A stretch of 57,895 bases of DNA from Photobacterium damselae (GCF_003026815.1 NZ_PYOG01000025.1:1-57895); one strand, 5' to 3'; positions 19,960 through 29,409 are shown, counted from the first letter of the stretch. Notes: generated from the letters alone by a model not told the origin. Made by a program: numbers and translations.

Positions 19960-21135
19960 ATGAAAAAATCTGCTGCACTTTTCTGTTCTGTTGCCGTTTC
20001 AGCATCTTTGCTGGCTTCAGCTACTGTTGCTGCTTCTCCAGCTGTAGTACCTGAAGCACCACAAATCGCAGCCAAGGGCTATGTTCTTGTCGACTATAAC
20101 TCTGGCAAAATCATCGCAGGTCATAATGAGTATGAAAAACTGGCTCCGGCAAGTTTGACAAAAATGATGACCAGCTATGTGATTGGCCAAGAGATTAAAA
20201 GTGGCAATATCTCACCGGATGATACGGTTGTTGTAAGTAAAAATGCGTGGGCTAAGAATTTCCCAGGCTCATCCAAGATGTTCCTAGAGGTGGGCAAAAC
20301 AGTTAAAGTTTCTGACCTTAACCGCGGTATTATTGTTGATTCAGGTAACGATGCCTGTGTTGCAATGGCAGAGCACGTTGCCGGCTCTCAAGAGTCATTT
20401 GTCGACCTAATGAATGCATGGGCAAAAAATGTTGGCATGAAGTCAACTCACTATGCAAATGTCCACGGTTTAGATAATCCAGATCTTTACACAACACCGT
20501 ACGATCTATCACTGCTGGCTCGCGCTATTATTCGTGATACACCAAACGAATTTAAAATCTACAGCGAAAAATCATTCACCTACAACGGCATTACTCAATA
20601 CAACCGTAACGGCCTATTGTGGGATAAAAGCCTTAATGTAGATGGCATGAAAACAGGCCATACCAACAATGCAGGCTACAGCCTAGTTAGTACAGCAACC
20701 GAAGGCAAAATGCGCCTGATCTCTGTTGTTATGGGTACTAAGAGTCCAAATGCACGTAAAGCTGAGAGTAAAAAGCTCCTCAACTACGGCTTCCGTTTCT
20801 TTGATACTGTTTCACCAAACAAAGCTAATGCCCCACTAGTATCAGAAAAAGTGTGGATGGGTGATACCGATACCGTTGAGCTAGGTGTAACAAAAGATAC
20901 CTATGTGACACTGCCTCGTACTCAAACCAAAGATCTAAAAGCAAGCTTTGTGATCAACAAAGAGCTACGCGCACCAATTAAGAAAGGTGAGCAGCTAGGT
21001 ACACTATACTACCGCGTTGGCGATCAAGATGTGGCTCAATACCCATTGGTTGCACTTAACGATGTCAATGAAGGTAGCCTATTTAGCCGTCTTGTTGACT
21101 ATGTGATGATGCTATTCCAAAGCTGGTTCAACTAA
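19960..21135 (+). CDS. dacA: D-alanyl-D-alanine carboxypeptidase (PBP5/6 type, DacA)
   Basis: A low-molecular-weight penicillin-binding protein that trims the terminal D-Ala from pentapeptides in the periplasm. The 391-residue form starts MKKSAALF with a signal peptide cut near residue 25. The catalytic motifs are S65-L-T-K68, S128-G-N130 and K231-T-G233. A beta-rich C-terminal domain and an amphipathic anchor helix ending FQSWFN follow. An upstream in-frame extension to 19822 is rejected because it would bury the signal peptide and the promoter. Confidence 0.96.
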   Translation: MKKSAALFCSVAVSASLLASATVAASPAVVPEAPQIAAKGYVLVDYNSGKIIAGHNEYEKLAPASLTKMMTSYVIGQEIKSGNISPDDTVVVSKNAWAKNFPGSSKMFLEVGKTVKVSDLNRGIIVDSGNDACVAMAEHVAGSQESFVDLMNAWAKNVGMKSTHYANVHGLDNPDLYTTPYDLSLLARAIIRDTPNEFKIYSEKSFTYNGITQYNRNGLLWDKSLNVDGMKTGHTNNAGYSLVSTATEGKMRLISVVMGTKSPNARKAESKKLLNYGFRFFDTVSPNKANAPLVSEKVWMGDTDTVELGVTKDTYVTLPRTQTKDLKASFVINKELRAPIKKGEQLGTLYYRVGDQDVAQYPLVALNDVNEGSLFSRLVDYVMMLFQSWFN

Positions 21136-21161
21136 GCTCACAGCTTAACAAAATCTCCCCC

Positions 21162-21194
21162 AAAGGCAGCCATTGTGCTGCCTTTTGTTTTTTT
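21162..21194 (+). terminator. Terminator after dacA
   Basis: AAAGGCAGC and GCTGCCTTT pair around CATTGT, followed by TGTTTTTTT. Confidence 0.9.
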
Positions 21195-21330
21195 ATCCAT
21201 CGGCGACGAACGGTTTATACGGTCTAAACTTGTTTTGCGGCTTACAACCCATTAATATTCAGCCATTGATGCAAATCATTTTTTGATGAGTTTGTATTAT
21301 TGCTAATCTCAACGAACCTTGGAGTTCACG

Positions 21331-21603
21331 ATGCAAAACGAACAACCAAAACTACGAGATCTTCTGGAATTCCCTTGTAAGTTCTCATACAAAGTCATGG
21401 GTGAAAACAAGCCAGAACTCGCGGATCTTGTTGTTGAAGTAATTCAACGCCATGCCCCAGGTGATTACCTACCAACGGTTAAGCCAAGCGCAAAAGGCAA
21501 CTACAGCGCTGTGTCTGTAACCATTAATGCAACTCATATCGACCAAGTTGAAACGCTATACAAAGAATTAGCTGAAATCGACATCGTTCGCGTTGTATTA
21601 TAA
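21331..21603 (+). CDS. ybeD: DUF493 family protein YbeD
   Basis: A small ACT-like ferredoxin-fold protein of unknown role, found beside lipB in many gammaproteobacteria. It has 90 residues with the conserved run [19 protein letters not shown] and the ending DIVRVVL. ATG 21331 is chosen because TTGGAG upstream is the ribosome site. The TTG used in a longer reading overlaps that site. Confidence 0.95.
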   Translation: MQNEQPKLRDLLEFPCKFSYKVMGENKPELADLVVEVIQRHAPGDYLPTVKPSAKGNYSAVSVTINATHIDQVETLYKELAEIDIVRVVL

Positions 21604-21610
21604 CCCTCAT

Positions 21611-21644
21611 AAATTTAGCGGCTGAATACTTAGCCGCTAAATTT
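21611..21644. terminator. Terminator-like hairpin after ybeD
   Basis: A perfect 13-bp stem, AAATTTAGCGGCT with AGCCGCTAAATTT, 7 nt after the ybeD stop. The T run is short, so termination may be partial. Confidence 0.7.
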
Positions 21645-21722
21645 TATGTCGCAGCAGAGATAATCTAGGCTGCACCGCTCTTCGAGCACACCAGGATAAC
21701 CCAATTTATCAAGGTGATAATT

Positions 21723-22370
21723 TTGCAAACATCTCTAATCGTTAGAAACCTAGGTCGCCAAGATTATGCGACTACGTTTCAAGCTATGCATACTTTTACT
21801 AATGAACGTTCATCAGAAACGACCGATGAAGTATGGCTAGTTGAACACAATCCTGTTTTTACTCAAGGACAGGCAGGCAAAGAAGAACATCTGCTCAACA
21901 CGGGTGATATTCCTGTAGTTCAAAGTGACCGAGGTGGACAGGTAACTTACCATGGTCCAGGTCAACAAGTTGCTTATGTGTTAATCGATTTGAGAAGGAA
22001 AAAACTCGGTGTTCGTGATTTAGTCACTCACATTGAAAACACAATAATCAACACCCTATCCCGCTTTGGAATTACGGCAGTTTCGCGCCCAGATGCACCA
22101 GGAGTGTATGTGAACGGCAGTAAAATCTGTTCACTTGGACTTCGTATTCGCCGCGGGTGTTCATTCCATGGGCTGGCACTCAATATTAATATGGATCTCG
22201 CTCCATTTTTGCGAATTAACCCATGTGGTTATGCGGGTATGAATATGACTCAAACCGCGCAATTAAATGGTCCAACGACACTTACGGAAATACAGCCAGT
22301 ACTCGTTGAAGAATTAACTAAACTACTCGACTATCAAAATATCGAGTGGCAGACGGAAAGCAAAGAATAA
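21723..22370 (+). CDS. lipB: Octanoyl-ACP:protein octanoyltransferase (LipB)
   Basis: Moves octanoate from acyl carrier protein onto lipoyl domains, the first step of lipoate assembly. The signature [14 protein letters not shown] and catalytic residues K134 (GSKICSLG) and C168 (INPCGYAG) are present. TTG 21723 is preferred because AAGGTG lies 6 nt upstream and the length (215) then matches the family. A GTG at 21714 falls inside that ribosome site. The stop overlaps the lipA start by one base. Confidence 0.94.
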   Translation: MQTSLIVRNLGRQDYATTFQAMHTFTNERSSETTDEVWLVEHNPVFTQGQAGKEEHLLNTGDIPVVQSDRGGQVTYHGPGQQVAYVLIDLRRKKLGVRDLVTHIENTIINTLSRFGITAVSRPDAPGVYVNGSKICSLGLRIRRGCSFHGLALNINMDLAPFLRINPCGYAGMNMTQTAQLNGPTTLTEIQPVLVEELTKLLDYQNIEWQTESKE

Positions 22371-23338
22371 TGAGCAAACCAATTAAAATAGAGCAAGGCG
22401 TCAAATACCGCGATGCCGACAAAATGGCGCTAATCCCAGTACGCAACGTTGCAGAAGAAGCACCAAAAGAAGTGTTACGTAAGCCAGAATGGATGAAAAT
22501 CAAACTTCCATCTGATAGCCAGCGAATCCAAGATATTAAAGCGGCTATGCGTAAAAACAAACTCCACTCTGTGTGTGAAGAAGCCTCTTGCCCTAACCTT
22601 GCAGAGTGCTTTAACCACGGTACTGCAACCTTTATGATCTTAGGTGCTATCTGTACCCGCCGTTGCCCATTTTGTGATGTAGCCCATGGCCGCCCACTTC
22701 CTCCTAGTGCTGAAGAGCCAAGTCATCTAGCACAAACTATTGCGGATATGAATCTTCGCTATGTTGTAGTGACATCGGTTGACCGTGATGACCTTCGTGA
22801 TGGCGGTGCAAAACACTTTGCCGATTGTACTCGTGAAATCCGAGCGAAAAGCCCTAACATTCGCATCGAAACTCTAGTTCCCGATTTCCGTGGCCGTATG
22901 GATCGCGCCCTAGAAGAGTTGCAAGACAATCCACCGGATGTGTTTAACCACAACTTAGAAACGGCTCCGCGCCTATACCGCAAAGTGCGCCCAGGTGCGA
23001 ACTATCAGTGGTCGCTTGATCTGTTGAAAAAATTCAAAGAGCAACATCCTGAGATCCCAACTAAATCGGGACTAATGATGGGCCTAGGTGAAACCAAAGA
23101 AGAGATTGTTGAGGTACTTAAAGACCTTCGAGCTCATGGTGTAACTATGCTAACTCTAGGTCAGTATCTTGCTCCTAGCCGTCACCATCTGCCTGTTGAA
23201 CGTTATGTTCCACCAGAAGAGTTTGATGAGCTAAAACAAATTGCTCTTGATTTAGGCTTTACTCACGCAGCATGTGGTCCATTTGTTCGTTCGTCTTACC
23301 ATGCCGATCTTCAGGCTCAAGGTGTTGAAGTTAAGTAA
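22370..23338 (+). CDS. lipA: Lipoyl synthase (LipA)
   Basis: A radical-SAM enzyme that inserts two sulfurs into octanoyl groups on lipoyl domains. The auxiliary cluster ligands are C69, C74 and C80 ([12 protein letters not shown]) and the SAM cluster ligands are C95, C99 and C102 (CTRRCPFC). ATG 22370 is chosen; it overlaps lipB (TAATG) and gives 322 residues, as in E. coli. E. coli has ybeF between lipB and lipA; here they are directly coupled. Confidence 0.97.
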   Translation: MSKPIKIEQGVKYRDADKMALIPVRNVAEEAPKEVLRKPEWMKIKLPSDSQRIQDIKAAMRKNKLHSVCEEASCPNLAECFNHGTATFMILGAICTRRCPFCDVAHGRPLPPSAEEPSHLAQTIADMNLRYVVVTSVDRDDLRDGGAKHFADCTREIRAKSPNIRIETLVPDFRGRMDRALEELQDNPPDVFNHNLETAPRLYRKVRPGANYQWSLDLLKKFKEQHPEIPTKSGLMMGLGETKEEIVEVLKDLRAHGVTMLTLGQYLAPSRHHLPVERYVPPEEFDELKQIALDLGFTHAACGPFVRSSYHADLQAQGVEVK

Positions 23339-23368
23339 TTTTTTAACCAAACGCAATTGACGAGATAC

Positions 23369-23405
23369 AAAAAAACCGCTGTGTAACTGACAGCGGTTTT
23401 TTATT
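23369..23405. terminator. Bidirectional terminator between lipA and bamC
   Basis: AAAAAACCGCTG and CAGCGGTTTTTT pair around TGTAACTGA, with A and T runs on both sides. Confidence 0.92.
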
Positions 23406-23421
23406 ATCTCAATAGCGCTTA

Positions 23422-24435
23422 TTAGTTTGAGTGAGCTAATTGCGCAGCAAGAACAGGTGCTAATGATTGTAACGCTTGAGCCGTTACTGGCTTACCGTCA
23501 TCATCATTCACGCTGATAGAAGTACGGTTACCTAAATCACCTACCTGAATCTTGTAAGTGTCATTATCCAAGTTGATTGGCTGCACACCGAGTTTTTCCC
23601 AATAATCATCATCTGGTGCACTGTACTTAACGGTCATAGTGCCTTGTGATTCGTTTTTATCTTCCACACTAAAGCCTAATTGCTCTAATACTGTTGGAAG
23701 TCGATCCCAGAATAGATTGTATGGCGCACGAGCGATAATTACAGGAAGACCTGCGTTATCGGTACTCATTGTAATTGGTACGTGTTTTAGCATTTCCTGT
23801 GCACGAGCAGCGGCTTCATCGCGTAGCTGTTGATCGTATGCTACAGACACAATGTTCGCTACCGTAATACTTGAACGAGCTTGAATTGCTGGGGTAATCG
23901 CAACATCTTTACCATCTTGTTGCATTGCCGCTAGCTTAACTCGGAAACTGTTTTCAGCTGGTGAACGAACAATATCAAAACGGCTGCTGATCTTGGCATC
24001 TTTTTCTTCATCGGTCCAAGATACCCAATCGGTCTTGATTTCATTGGTTGTATCAGACAATAGCTTCACATCACGTTTGGTGATCATCTGCTTTGTTACA
24101 TTCCACAAACGGTTCATTTCCGCAGAACTTGGTAACAACATTGTTACCCCTTCCTGATCGTGGAAACTACGAGCGCCAGGGATCAGATTCAAAATTTCAG
24201 CTGGCGGACGAATATCCACTTGCGAGCCGATCTCACCAGAAAATGACTGAGTTGGGATAGCATAAACATTAGTGTCAAATGCTCTTGCCCCTTCAGGCTG
24301 AGTCCAACTTTCTAACGGTTGTGTGTCCAAGTAATTAAAGTCGTTATTTGCCTGACGGCGACGATCTGCGCTTGAACACGCAGTCAAAGTGGTAACAATA
24401 ACAGCTGCGATTGCTAGCTTATAATTATGATTCAT
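23422..24435 (-). CDS. bamC: Outer-membrane assembly lipoprotein BamC
   Basis: A lipoprotein of the BAM complex that inserts outer-membrane barrels. The lipobox LTAC places the lipidated cysteine at residue 20. An unstructured segment follows that includes NDFNYLDTQPL, then two helix-grip domains. At 337 residues it is typical. It lies downstream of dapA on the same strand with a 31-nt gap, the same pairing as in E. coli. Confidence 0.93.
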   Translation of the reverse strand: MNHNYKLAIAAVIVTTLTACSSADRRRQANNDFNYLDTQPLESWTQPEGARAFDTNVYAIPTQSFSGEIGSQVDIRPPAEILNLIPGARSFHDQEGVTMLLPSSAEMNRLWNVTKQMITKRDVKLLSDTTNEIKTDWVSWTDEEKDAKISSRFDIVRSPAENSFRVKLAAMQQDGKDVAITPAIQARSSITVANIVSVAYDQQLRDEAAARAQEMLKHVPITMSTDNAGLPVIIARAPYNLFWDRLPTVLEQLGFSVEDKNESQGTMTVKYSAPDDDYWEKLGVQPINLDNDTYKIQVGDLGNRTSISVNDDDGKPVTAQALQSLAPVLAAQLAHSN

Positions 24436-24466
24436 TTATGCTCCTGCGCTCCTACGCTTTAGCAGT

Positions 24467-25345
24467 TTACAGCAAGTTGGCATCCTTAAGAGCCTGTTTC
24501 ACAACAGGTTGCGCTGTTGCACTTAATTCGGTTAACGGTAGACGAAGTGTACCATTATTAATCATTCCAAGCTGCAATGCTGCCCACTTAACTGGAATTG
24601 GGTTAGCTTCTACAAACAACTTTTCATGAAGAGGCATTAACTGTTGGTTGATGTGCTGAGCTTGCTCAAAATCACCATCTAGAGCAAATTGGTACATCGC
24701 AGCCATTTCTTTCGCTGCAATATTGGTTGTCACAGAAATCACTCCATGACCGCCTTCAGCCATAAACTCAATACCAGTCGCATCATCGCCGCTTAGTTGG
24801 ATAAAGTCAGGGCCACAAAGTTCCCGAGTTTTCTTCACTCGCGCTAAATCAGCGGTCGCATCTTTAATGCCGATAATATTATCTAACTTAGCTAAACGTG
24901 CAACGGTTTCAGGTAATAGGTCAACTCCGGTACGGCCTGGTACATTATAAAGAATTTGCGGAATCTCTGTCGCTTCTGCAATCGCTTTATAATGCTGATA
25001 CAAACCTTCTTGAGTTGGCTTATTATAATATGGTGTCACGCTTAGGCACGCAGCAACGCCTGTACCAGCGAACAGTTTCACCATAGTAACAGCTTCATGA
25101 GTTGCATTAGCGCCAGAGCCTGCAATGACAGGGATTCGACCATTGGCAAACTCGATAGTTTTTAATACAACTTTAATGTGCTCATCAACGGTTAGTGTTG
25201 CTGACTCACCTGTTGTACCGACGGCCACAATGGCTGTAGTGCCCGCTGCAATATGATATTCAACCAATGACCTTAAATTGTCATAGTCAACTTCGCCTGC
25301 CGCATCTAATGGCGTAATAAGCGCTACTATGCTTCCTGAAAACAT
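24467..25345 (-). CDS. dapA: 4-hydroxy-tetrahydrodipicolinate synthase (DapA)
   Basis: Condenses pyruvate with aspartate semialdehyde, the first committed step to lysine and diaminopimelate. The TIM-barrel protein has 292 residues. The Schiff-base lysine is K161 (GIKDAT) and Y133 lies in LYNVPGRTG. It is transcribed with bamC and divergently from gcvR. Confidence 0.97.
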   Translation of the reverse strand: MFSGSIVALITPLDAAGEVDYDNLRSLVEYHIAAGTTAIVAVGTTGESATLTVDEHIKVVLKTIEFANGRIPVIAGSGANATHEAVTMVKLFAGTGVAACLSVTPYYNKPTQEGLYQHYKAIAEATEIPQILYNVPGRTGVDLLPETVARLAKLDNIIGIKDATADLARVKKTRELCGPDFIQLSGDDATGIEFMAEGGHGVISVTTNIAAKEMAAMYQFALDGDFEQAQHINQQLMPLHEKLFVEANPIPVKWAALQLGMINNGTLRLPLTELSATAQPVVKQALKDANLL

Positions 25346-25367
25346 GACTATTTATCCCCTTTGACTG

Positions 25368-25420
25368 ATACCCAAACCATTCTCAGTTTGAACTTATGTT
25401 TATAAAAATACTTTGGGTAT
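25368..25420. repeat. Short inverted-repeat element in the dapA-gcvR gap
   Basis: Perfect 9-bp ends ATACCCAAA and TTTGGGTAT bound 53 bp. The ends are identical to those of the leuS-lptE element and close to those of the larger element at 33773-34041. It lies in the dapA upstream region, so it may overlap dapA control sequences. Confidence 0.5.
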
Positions 25421-25482
25421 ATCCCATCCATGGTACTTTTGCCTGTAGATAAACTCAAGCATACAAGGAGGTTAACGATTTG

Positions 25483-25530
25483 ATGAACCATGTTTATCGA
25501 AATTACACCACTTTTTGGCTTATTCTTTAA
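25483..25530 (+). CDS. Possible 15-codon small gene before gcvR
   Basis: ATG 25483 opens a 15-codon frame (MNHVYRNYTTFWLIL) that stops at TAA 25528-25530. AAGGAGGT at 25465-25472 is a full-strength ribosome site 10 nt upstream, or 7 nt before an in-frame TTG at 25480. The product is aromatic and hydrophobic at its end. It could be a leader peptide or small membrane protein. Nothing else in the gap explains such a ribosome site. No function is known. Confidence 0.35.
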   Translation: MNHVYRNYTTFWLIL

Positions 25531-25636
25531 TCACATCACAAATTTTAAGCTCATTCTCTTAGCTCTTGATAAGATGCTAAATACCTCTTTCTCATCGGCT
25601 TGTCTGTGCTACCATGACAAAATAAGTCAATAACAT

Positions 25637-26206
25637 ATGTGTATTAGTATGGAACATTACCTTGTTATCACTGCCGTGGGTACCGATAGACCGGGAATCA
25701 CAAATGAAGTGACCCAGCTCGTAACTCAATGCGGCTGTAATATTGTCGATAGCCGAATTGCTCTATTTGGTTCCGAATTTACGCTTATCATGCTGTTATC
25801 TGGCAACAACAATGCAATAACTCGGGTCGAATCAACTTTACCGCTTAAAGGTCAAGAGCACGATTTGATCACGGTCATGAAGCGAACTAATAAGCACAAG
25901 CCCCGCTTTTTCCCTTATACCGCCGATTTCTATATTGAAGCCCGCGATACTCCGGGGCTCATTGAGCACTTTACCAAGTTTATGGCTTCTCGCCAGCTTG
26001 ATATCTCATCATTGAGTGCTCATACCCAAGAAAATCAAGATCCTAGTTGCGATTTTGATACGCTCATTCTACAAATTTACTCGAATCTGCCAGAGAGCTG
26101 TAATACCGAGTTTCTTGAGCAAGAATTTCAAGCGCTATGCCACCAACTAGAGGTGATCGGTTCCATTAATATTACCGAACACCAACAAATTCATAGCGAT
26201 AATTAA
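25637..26206 (+). CDS. gcvR: Glycine cleavage system transcriptional repressor GcvR
   Basis: A protein with two ACT domains that in E. coli binds GcvA to repress gcvTHP when glycine is scarce. The first ACT domain carries HYLVITAVGTDRPGITNEV and the second begins near residue 95 (FYIEARDTPGLIEHF). Length (189) and identity fit E. coli GcvR. A second ATG at 25649 is possible; neither has a clear ribosome site. Gene order dapA, gcvR, bcp is as in E. coli. Confidence 0.92.
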   Translation: MCISMEHYLVITAVGTDRPGITNEVTQLVTQCGCNIVDSRIALFGSEFTLIMLLSGNNNAITRVESTLPLKGQEHDLITVMKRTNKHKPRFFPYTADFYIEARDTPGLIEHFTKFMASRQLDISSLSAHTQENQDPSCDFDTLILQIYSNLPESCNTEFLEQEFQALCHQLEVIGSINITEHQQIHSDN

Positions 26207-26233
26207 AAAGTCAAAGAAAGGAAGTTTTCCACC

Positions 26234-26701
26234 ATGCAAACATTAACAGCAGGTACTCCAGCGCCGCAATTTAGTTTACCTAATCAAGATAATGAGATGG
26301 TGAGCTTAAGTGACTTTAAAGGCAAAAAAGTCTTAGCTTATTTTTACCCAAAAGCGATGACTCCGGGCTGTACGGTGCAAGCTTGTGGACTGCGTGATAG
26401 CAAGAGTGAACTGGATGCTCATAATGTTGTGGTTCTTGGTATCAGCATCGATCCCGTTAAGCGTCTGCCTAAGTTTATTGAACGAGACCAGCTAAACTTT
26501 ACCCTACTTTCTGATGAAGACCATGCAGTTGCCGATCAGTTTGGAGTCTGGGGCGAGAAGAAGTTCATGGGCAAAGTGTACGATGGTCTACACCGCATCA
26601 GCTTCTTAATTAATGAAGATGGCGTGATTGAGCATGTGTTTAATAAATTTAAAACCAAAGATCACCATGAAGTGGTTCTAGGCTACCTGAATAGCAAGTA
26701 A
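26234..26701 (+). CDS. bcp: Thioredoxin-dependent thiol peroxidase (Bcp)
   Basis: An atypical two-cysteine peroxiredoxin that reduces hydroperoxides. The peroxidatic cysteine is C46 and the resolving one C51 in MTPGCTVQACGLRD. Its 155 residues are full length. GAAAGGAAG precedes the ATG. A weak hairpin (AGGGGC/GCCCCT, 26718-26740) follows the stop. Confidence 0.96.
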   Translation: MQTLTAGTPAPQFSLPNQDNEMVSLSDFKGKKVLAYFYPKAMTPGCTVQACGLRDSKSELDAHNVVVLGISIDPVKRLPKFIERDQLNFTLLSDEDHAVADQFGVWGEKKFMGKVYDGLHRISFLINEDGVIEHVFNKFKTKDHHEVVLGYLNSK

Positions 26702-26717
26702 TTTAGATTTTTATCAC

Positions 26718-26745
26718 AGGGGCTATTAATGATTGCCCCTTATTC
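26718..26745 (+). terminator. Possible terminator after bcp
   Basis: AGGGGC pairs with GCCCCT around an 11-nt loop, followed by TATTCT. The T tract is poor. Confidence 0.45.
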
Positions 26746-26844
26746 TGCTTAAAGCTTTTATTCATAACATTTGTAGTTATTTCTATTTATCCAAACTTAT
26801 CTAATGTTTCACTTTGTATTTAACCTTTTGACTAGGTGAGAATA

Positions 26845-27378
26845 ATGAATTTGAGCGATCCGAATGATGTATTGAATTTATTCAATACCTTGATAATGAA
26901 GATTGTTGAGGAAACTAAAAAACCCACAGAAAATTTAGACTTAAACGAGCGCTTCTATAAGCAGAATATGGGACAAATTGCTCAGATAGACGTATCAATT
27001 CTTTATCTACGTTTGTCTTCTATCTTCGAACAAATCAACGAATTGAAAACAACCATAGCCTTAGAAAATGAACTTCATACTTGTCAATCTGATTATCAAA
27101 CTCAACTACGACAGTTTTGCGATGATTATCAGGATATTGTAAATGTTGCGTCATCTATAAAGAGTTGTTTAGACCAACGGTCTGGTCTACTTGGTTTTTT
27201 CAAGGGATATGGTAATCCGATCGAAACAATATTAAGCGGTAAAAGCTATCAATTAAACTACCAACAACTGCGTAGCAAATTTTCTTATCATGCGGTGGTT
27301 CTTCAACAATCTGAAAAGAAAATGTTGAATGTTATCGCAAAGGATTTAGATGATTTTATGGTTAGCTTTATTCGGTGA
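26845..27378 (+). CDS. Hypothetical helical protein
   Basis: A 177-residue protein that I do not recognise. It has no signal peptide or membrane segment. Composition and leucine/isoleucine spacing suggest mainly helices, with a possible coiled coil at about 45-105. ATG 26845 is chosen because AGGTGAG lies just upstream; the GTG at 26836 lies within that site. Base composition is more AT-rich than its neighbours. It sits between bcp and perM, which are adjacent in E. coli, so it belongs to an accessory insert with the following XRE gene. Confidence 0.7.
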   Translation: MNLSDPNDVLNLFNTLIMKIVEETKKPTENLDLNERFYKQNMGQIAQIDVSILYLRLSSIFEQINELKTTIALENELHTCQSDYQTQLRQFCDDYQDIVNVASSIKSCLDQRSGLLGFFKGYGNPIETILSGKSYQLNYQQLRSKFSYHAVVLQQSEKKMLNVIAKDLDDFMVSFIR

Positions 27379-27582
27379 CATAAATGTTCCATCCGCTACA
27401 AAATTCTTAGTCACGCTTGGATTTTCTATATTTAAACTTATTTATTAGTCGCTAAATTAGTAAAGCAATTGACTTTCTTCTGCTCAACTTCGTGCAGCCT
27501 TTTCGTCTGGCATATTTATACTCCAAGTTTGTTCGCTACTGGATCGCTTCCAAATAAAGTATGTACCACAGATAATAGTTCT

Positions 27583-27846
27583 ATGCTAAAAAGAAAAGCA
27601 CTACAAGACCCTGAGGTAAAGGAAGCTTATGACGATCTAAGTGCTGAGTTTGAATTGATCAGTTCTTTGATTTCGATGAGAGAACAATCAGGCTTAACTC
27701 AAGATGAAGTTGCAGCCAAAATGGGAACAAAAGCCCCAAACATTTCACGCTTAGAATCTGGACGCTCAAACCCTAGTCTAAAAACATTAATCAGTTATGC
27801 TCAAGCATGTGGGTTTAAACTCAATCTTGGTTTTAAACATATCTAA
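27583..27846 (+). CDS. XRE-family HTH protein, HigA-like antitoxin type
   Basis: An 87-residue protein with a helix-turn-helix domain at about 32-84 (GLTQDEVAAKMGTKAPNISRLESGRSNPS) after a helical N-terminus (DPEVKEAYDDLSAEFELI). This layout is typical of antitoxins encoded after RelE/HigB-like toxins. No intact toxin frame is seen in the 204 nt upstream or in the short gap downstream, so it appears orphaned. ATG 27583 is chosen; the upstream in-frame extension to 27469 is unlike any family member. Confidence 0.75.
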   Translation: MLKRKALQDPEVKEAYDDLSAEFELISSLISMREQSGLTQDEVAAKMGTKAPNISRLESGRSNPSLKTLISYAQACGFKLNLGFKHI

Positions 27847-27893
27847 TAAGCTTACCTTCAAAAGGTAAAACGAGCGACATGATACGATCAACA

Positions 27894-27931
27894 CAAAAAA
27901 ACCGAGGGATCTCATCAATCCTCTCGGTTCT
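27894..27931. terminator. Terminator between the XRE gene and perM
   Basis: AACCGAGGGAT pairs with ATCCTCTCGGTT with a small bulge. The A run on its left gives a U tract for perM on the minus strand, and a short T stretch serves the plus strand. Confidence 0.85.
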
Positions 27932-27975
27932 TTGTTCGCTATTGATCACCTACAAGCGTAATCAAATATTGAAAA

Positions 27976-29055
27976 TCACGACTTAGCGGAATAGTCAGAA
28001 CTTATAGGTTCAAGATCAGGCAATGCGCCCCACACCGCTTTCACCAATGTTGCTAATGGAATAGCAAAGAACACACCCCAGAAGCCCCATAAGCCACCAA
28101 ATACAAGTACCGCGACAATGATTGCAACAGGATGTAGATTCACCGCTTCTGAGAACAAAATCGGCACTAATACGTTACCATCTAGAGCTTGAATGATGCC
28201 GTAAGCAACCAGCAACCACCAAAACTCTGGTGTTAGTCCCCACTGAAATAATGCCACCATCGCCACAGGTACGGTAACTGCTGCTGCACCAATGTAAGGG
28301 ATCAGAACCGATAAGCCCACCAGCACACCAAGTAATACCGCATACTGCAAACCAAGCAGGACAAAAGTGATATAACTGACAATACCAACAATAAAGATTT
28401 CAGTTACTTTACCGCGAATATAGTTTGAGATTTGCTCATTCATCTCAACGCCCACTTTACTGGCAAGGCGACGGTTTTTAGGTAACAGGCCACGCAGCAT
28501 ATTGAGCATTTCTTCTTTATCTTTTAATAAGAAGAACACCAACAGCGGCACTAAAATTAGGTACACCCCTAACGTTGCCAAACTCACTAAAGAAGAAAGA
28601 GAACCTTTAACTACGCTTTCACCCAAGCCAAGCACTTTACCTTTTAGGGTATCCATAAACATACCAACCTGGTGCGGCTGCACAAATTCAGGATAGCGTT
28701 CAGGCAAGCTTGAAATGTAGTTTTGGAAACCGTTAAACATATTCGGTACATCTGCCAGCAAGTTACTGACCTGATGCCAAATAGTTGGAACCAAACCGAA
28801 GATTGCCATTACCATAAGGCCAGCAAACAGAACGAGCACCACAGCCACGGCAATGGTTCTTGGCATACCCAAACGGTTTAAGCGCATTACCGGCCATTCA
28901 AGCAGATAGGCAAGCACAATCGCAACCAGTAAAGGCGCAATTAAATGGCCGAAAAAGTAGATAGTTAAAAAACCACCTAGAAGAATCATCACCAGACTGA
29001 CAGCATGTGGGTCTGAGAATCGGCGCTTATACCAGCGATTAAGCATGTCGATCAT
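27976..29055 (-). CDS. perM: AI-2E family transporter PerM
   Basis: A polytopic inner-membrane protein of the AI-2E exporter (UPF0118) family with about eight membrane segments over 359 residues. The substrate of E. coli PerM is not established; some relatives export autoinducer-2 or act as Na/H antiporters. It ends at the terminator by the XRE gene. A TusA-like gene lies 2 nt upstream on the same strand. Confidence 0.88.
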   Translation of the reverse strand: MIDMLNRWYKRRFSDPHAVSLVMILLGGFLTIYFFGHLIAPLLVAIVLAYLLEWPVMRLNRLGMPRTIAVAVVLVLFAGLMVMAIFGLVPTIWHQVSNLLADVPNMFNGFQNYISSLPERYPEFVQPHQVGMFMDTLKGKVLGLGESVVKGSLSSLVSLATLGVYLILVPLLVFFLLKDKEEMLNMLRGLLPKNRRLASKVGVEMNEQISNYIRGKVTEIFIVGIVSYITFVLLGLQYAVLLGVLVGLSVLIPYIGAAAVTVPVAMVALFQWGLTPEFWWLLVAYGIIQALDGNVLVPILFSEAVNLHPVAIIVAVLVFGGLWGFWGVFFAIPLATLVKAVWGALPDLEPISSDYSAKS

Positions 29056-29057
29056 AG

Positions 29058-29288
29058 TTAGGAGTTGTCCTTTGAAACTTGAATAATGAGCTTATCTTGA
29101 GTGTCCGTTATTATCGTCACTACAACTTGTTGTTCCGTTAAGAAGCGCAGGATATCGCGCCTTGAACCAGAATCAGCAATAGAAAGTTGTAAAGATTGAT
29201 GAATGCCTAAGGTATGGAGAGCACGTTTAGCAAGTAAAAGTGCCATAGGACAAGAAGTTGTCGTCAGATCTAACTCTTCCATTTGCAT
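29058..29288 (-). CDS. TusA-family sulfurtransferase-like protein
   Basis: A 76-residue protein with the TusA/SirA fold. The key cysteine is C13 in TTSCPMALL, the CPxP-like motif of sulfur carriers. It is shorter than E. coli TusA and lies 2 nt before perM, so the two are co-transcribed. Sulfur relay is inferred from the family; the partner is unknown. Confidence 0.85.
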   Translation of the reverse strand: MQMEELDLTTTSCPMALLLAKRALHTLGIHQSLQLSIADSGSRRDILRFLTEQQVVVTIITDTQDKLIIQVSKDNS

Positions 29289-29409
29289 ACTGACAATTAA
29301 GATTCATCGGGTTATTGTATACTTAAATGGCTGCAATAAGCGAGATGTAAGCCAAATCGCAGCTTAACAAAAGCGTGTTTTTGCGGGTAAGCTCGGAAAC
29401 CTGTTCTGT

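Noticed and set aside
27469..27582. Upstream extension of the XRE gene, or a remnant toxin
   Set aside because: The translated extension is cysteine- and serine-rich and unlike any antitoxin. A short LRAAF-like stretch in another frame is too weak to call a toxin relic.
27379..27582. Integron attC site or phage attachment site in the accessory insert
   Set aside because: No VCR-like conserved core sites, integrase or direct repeats were seen.
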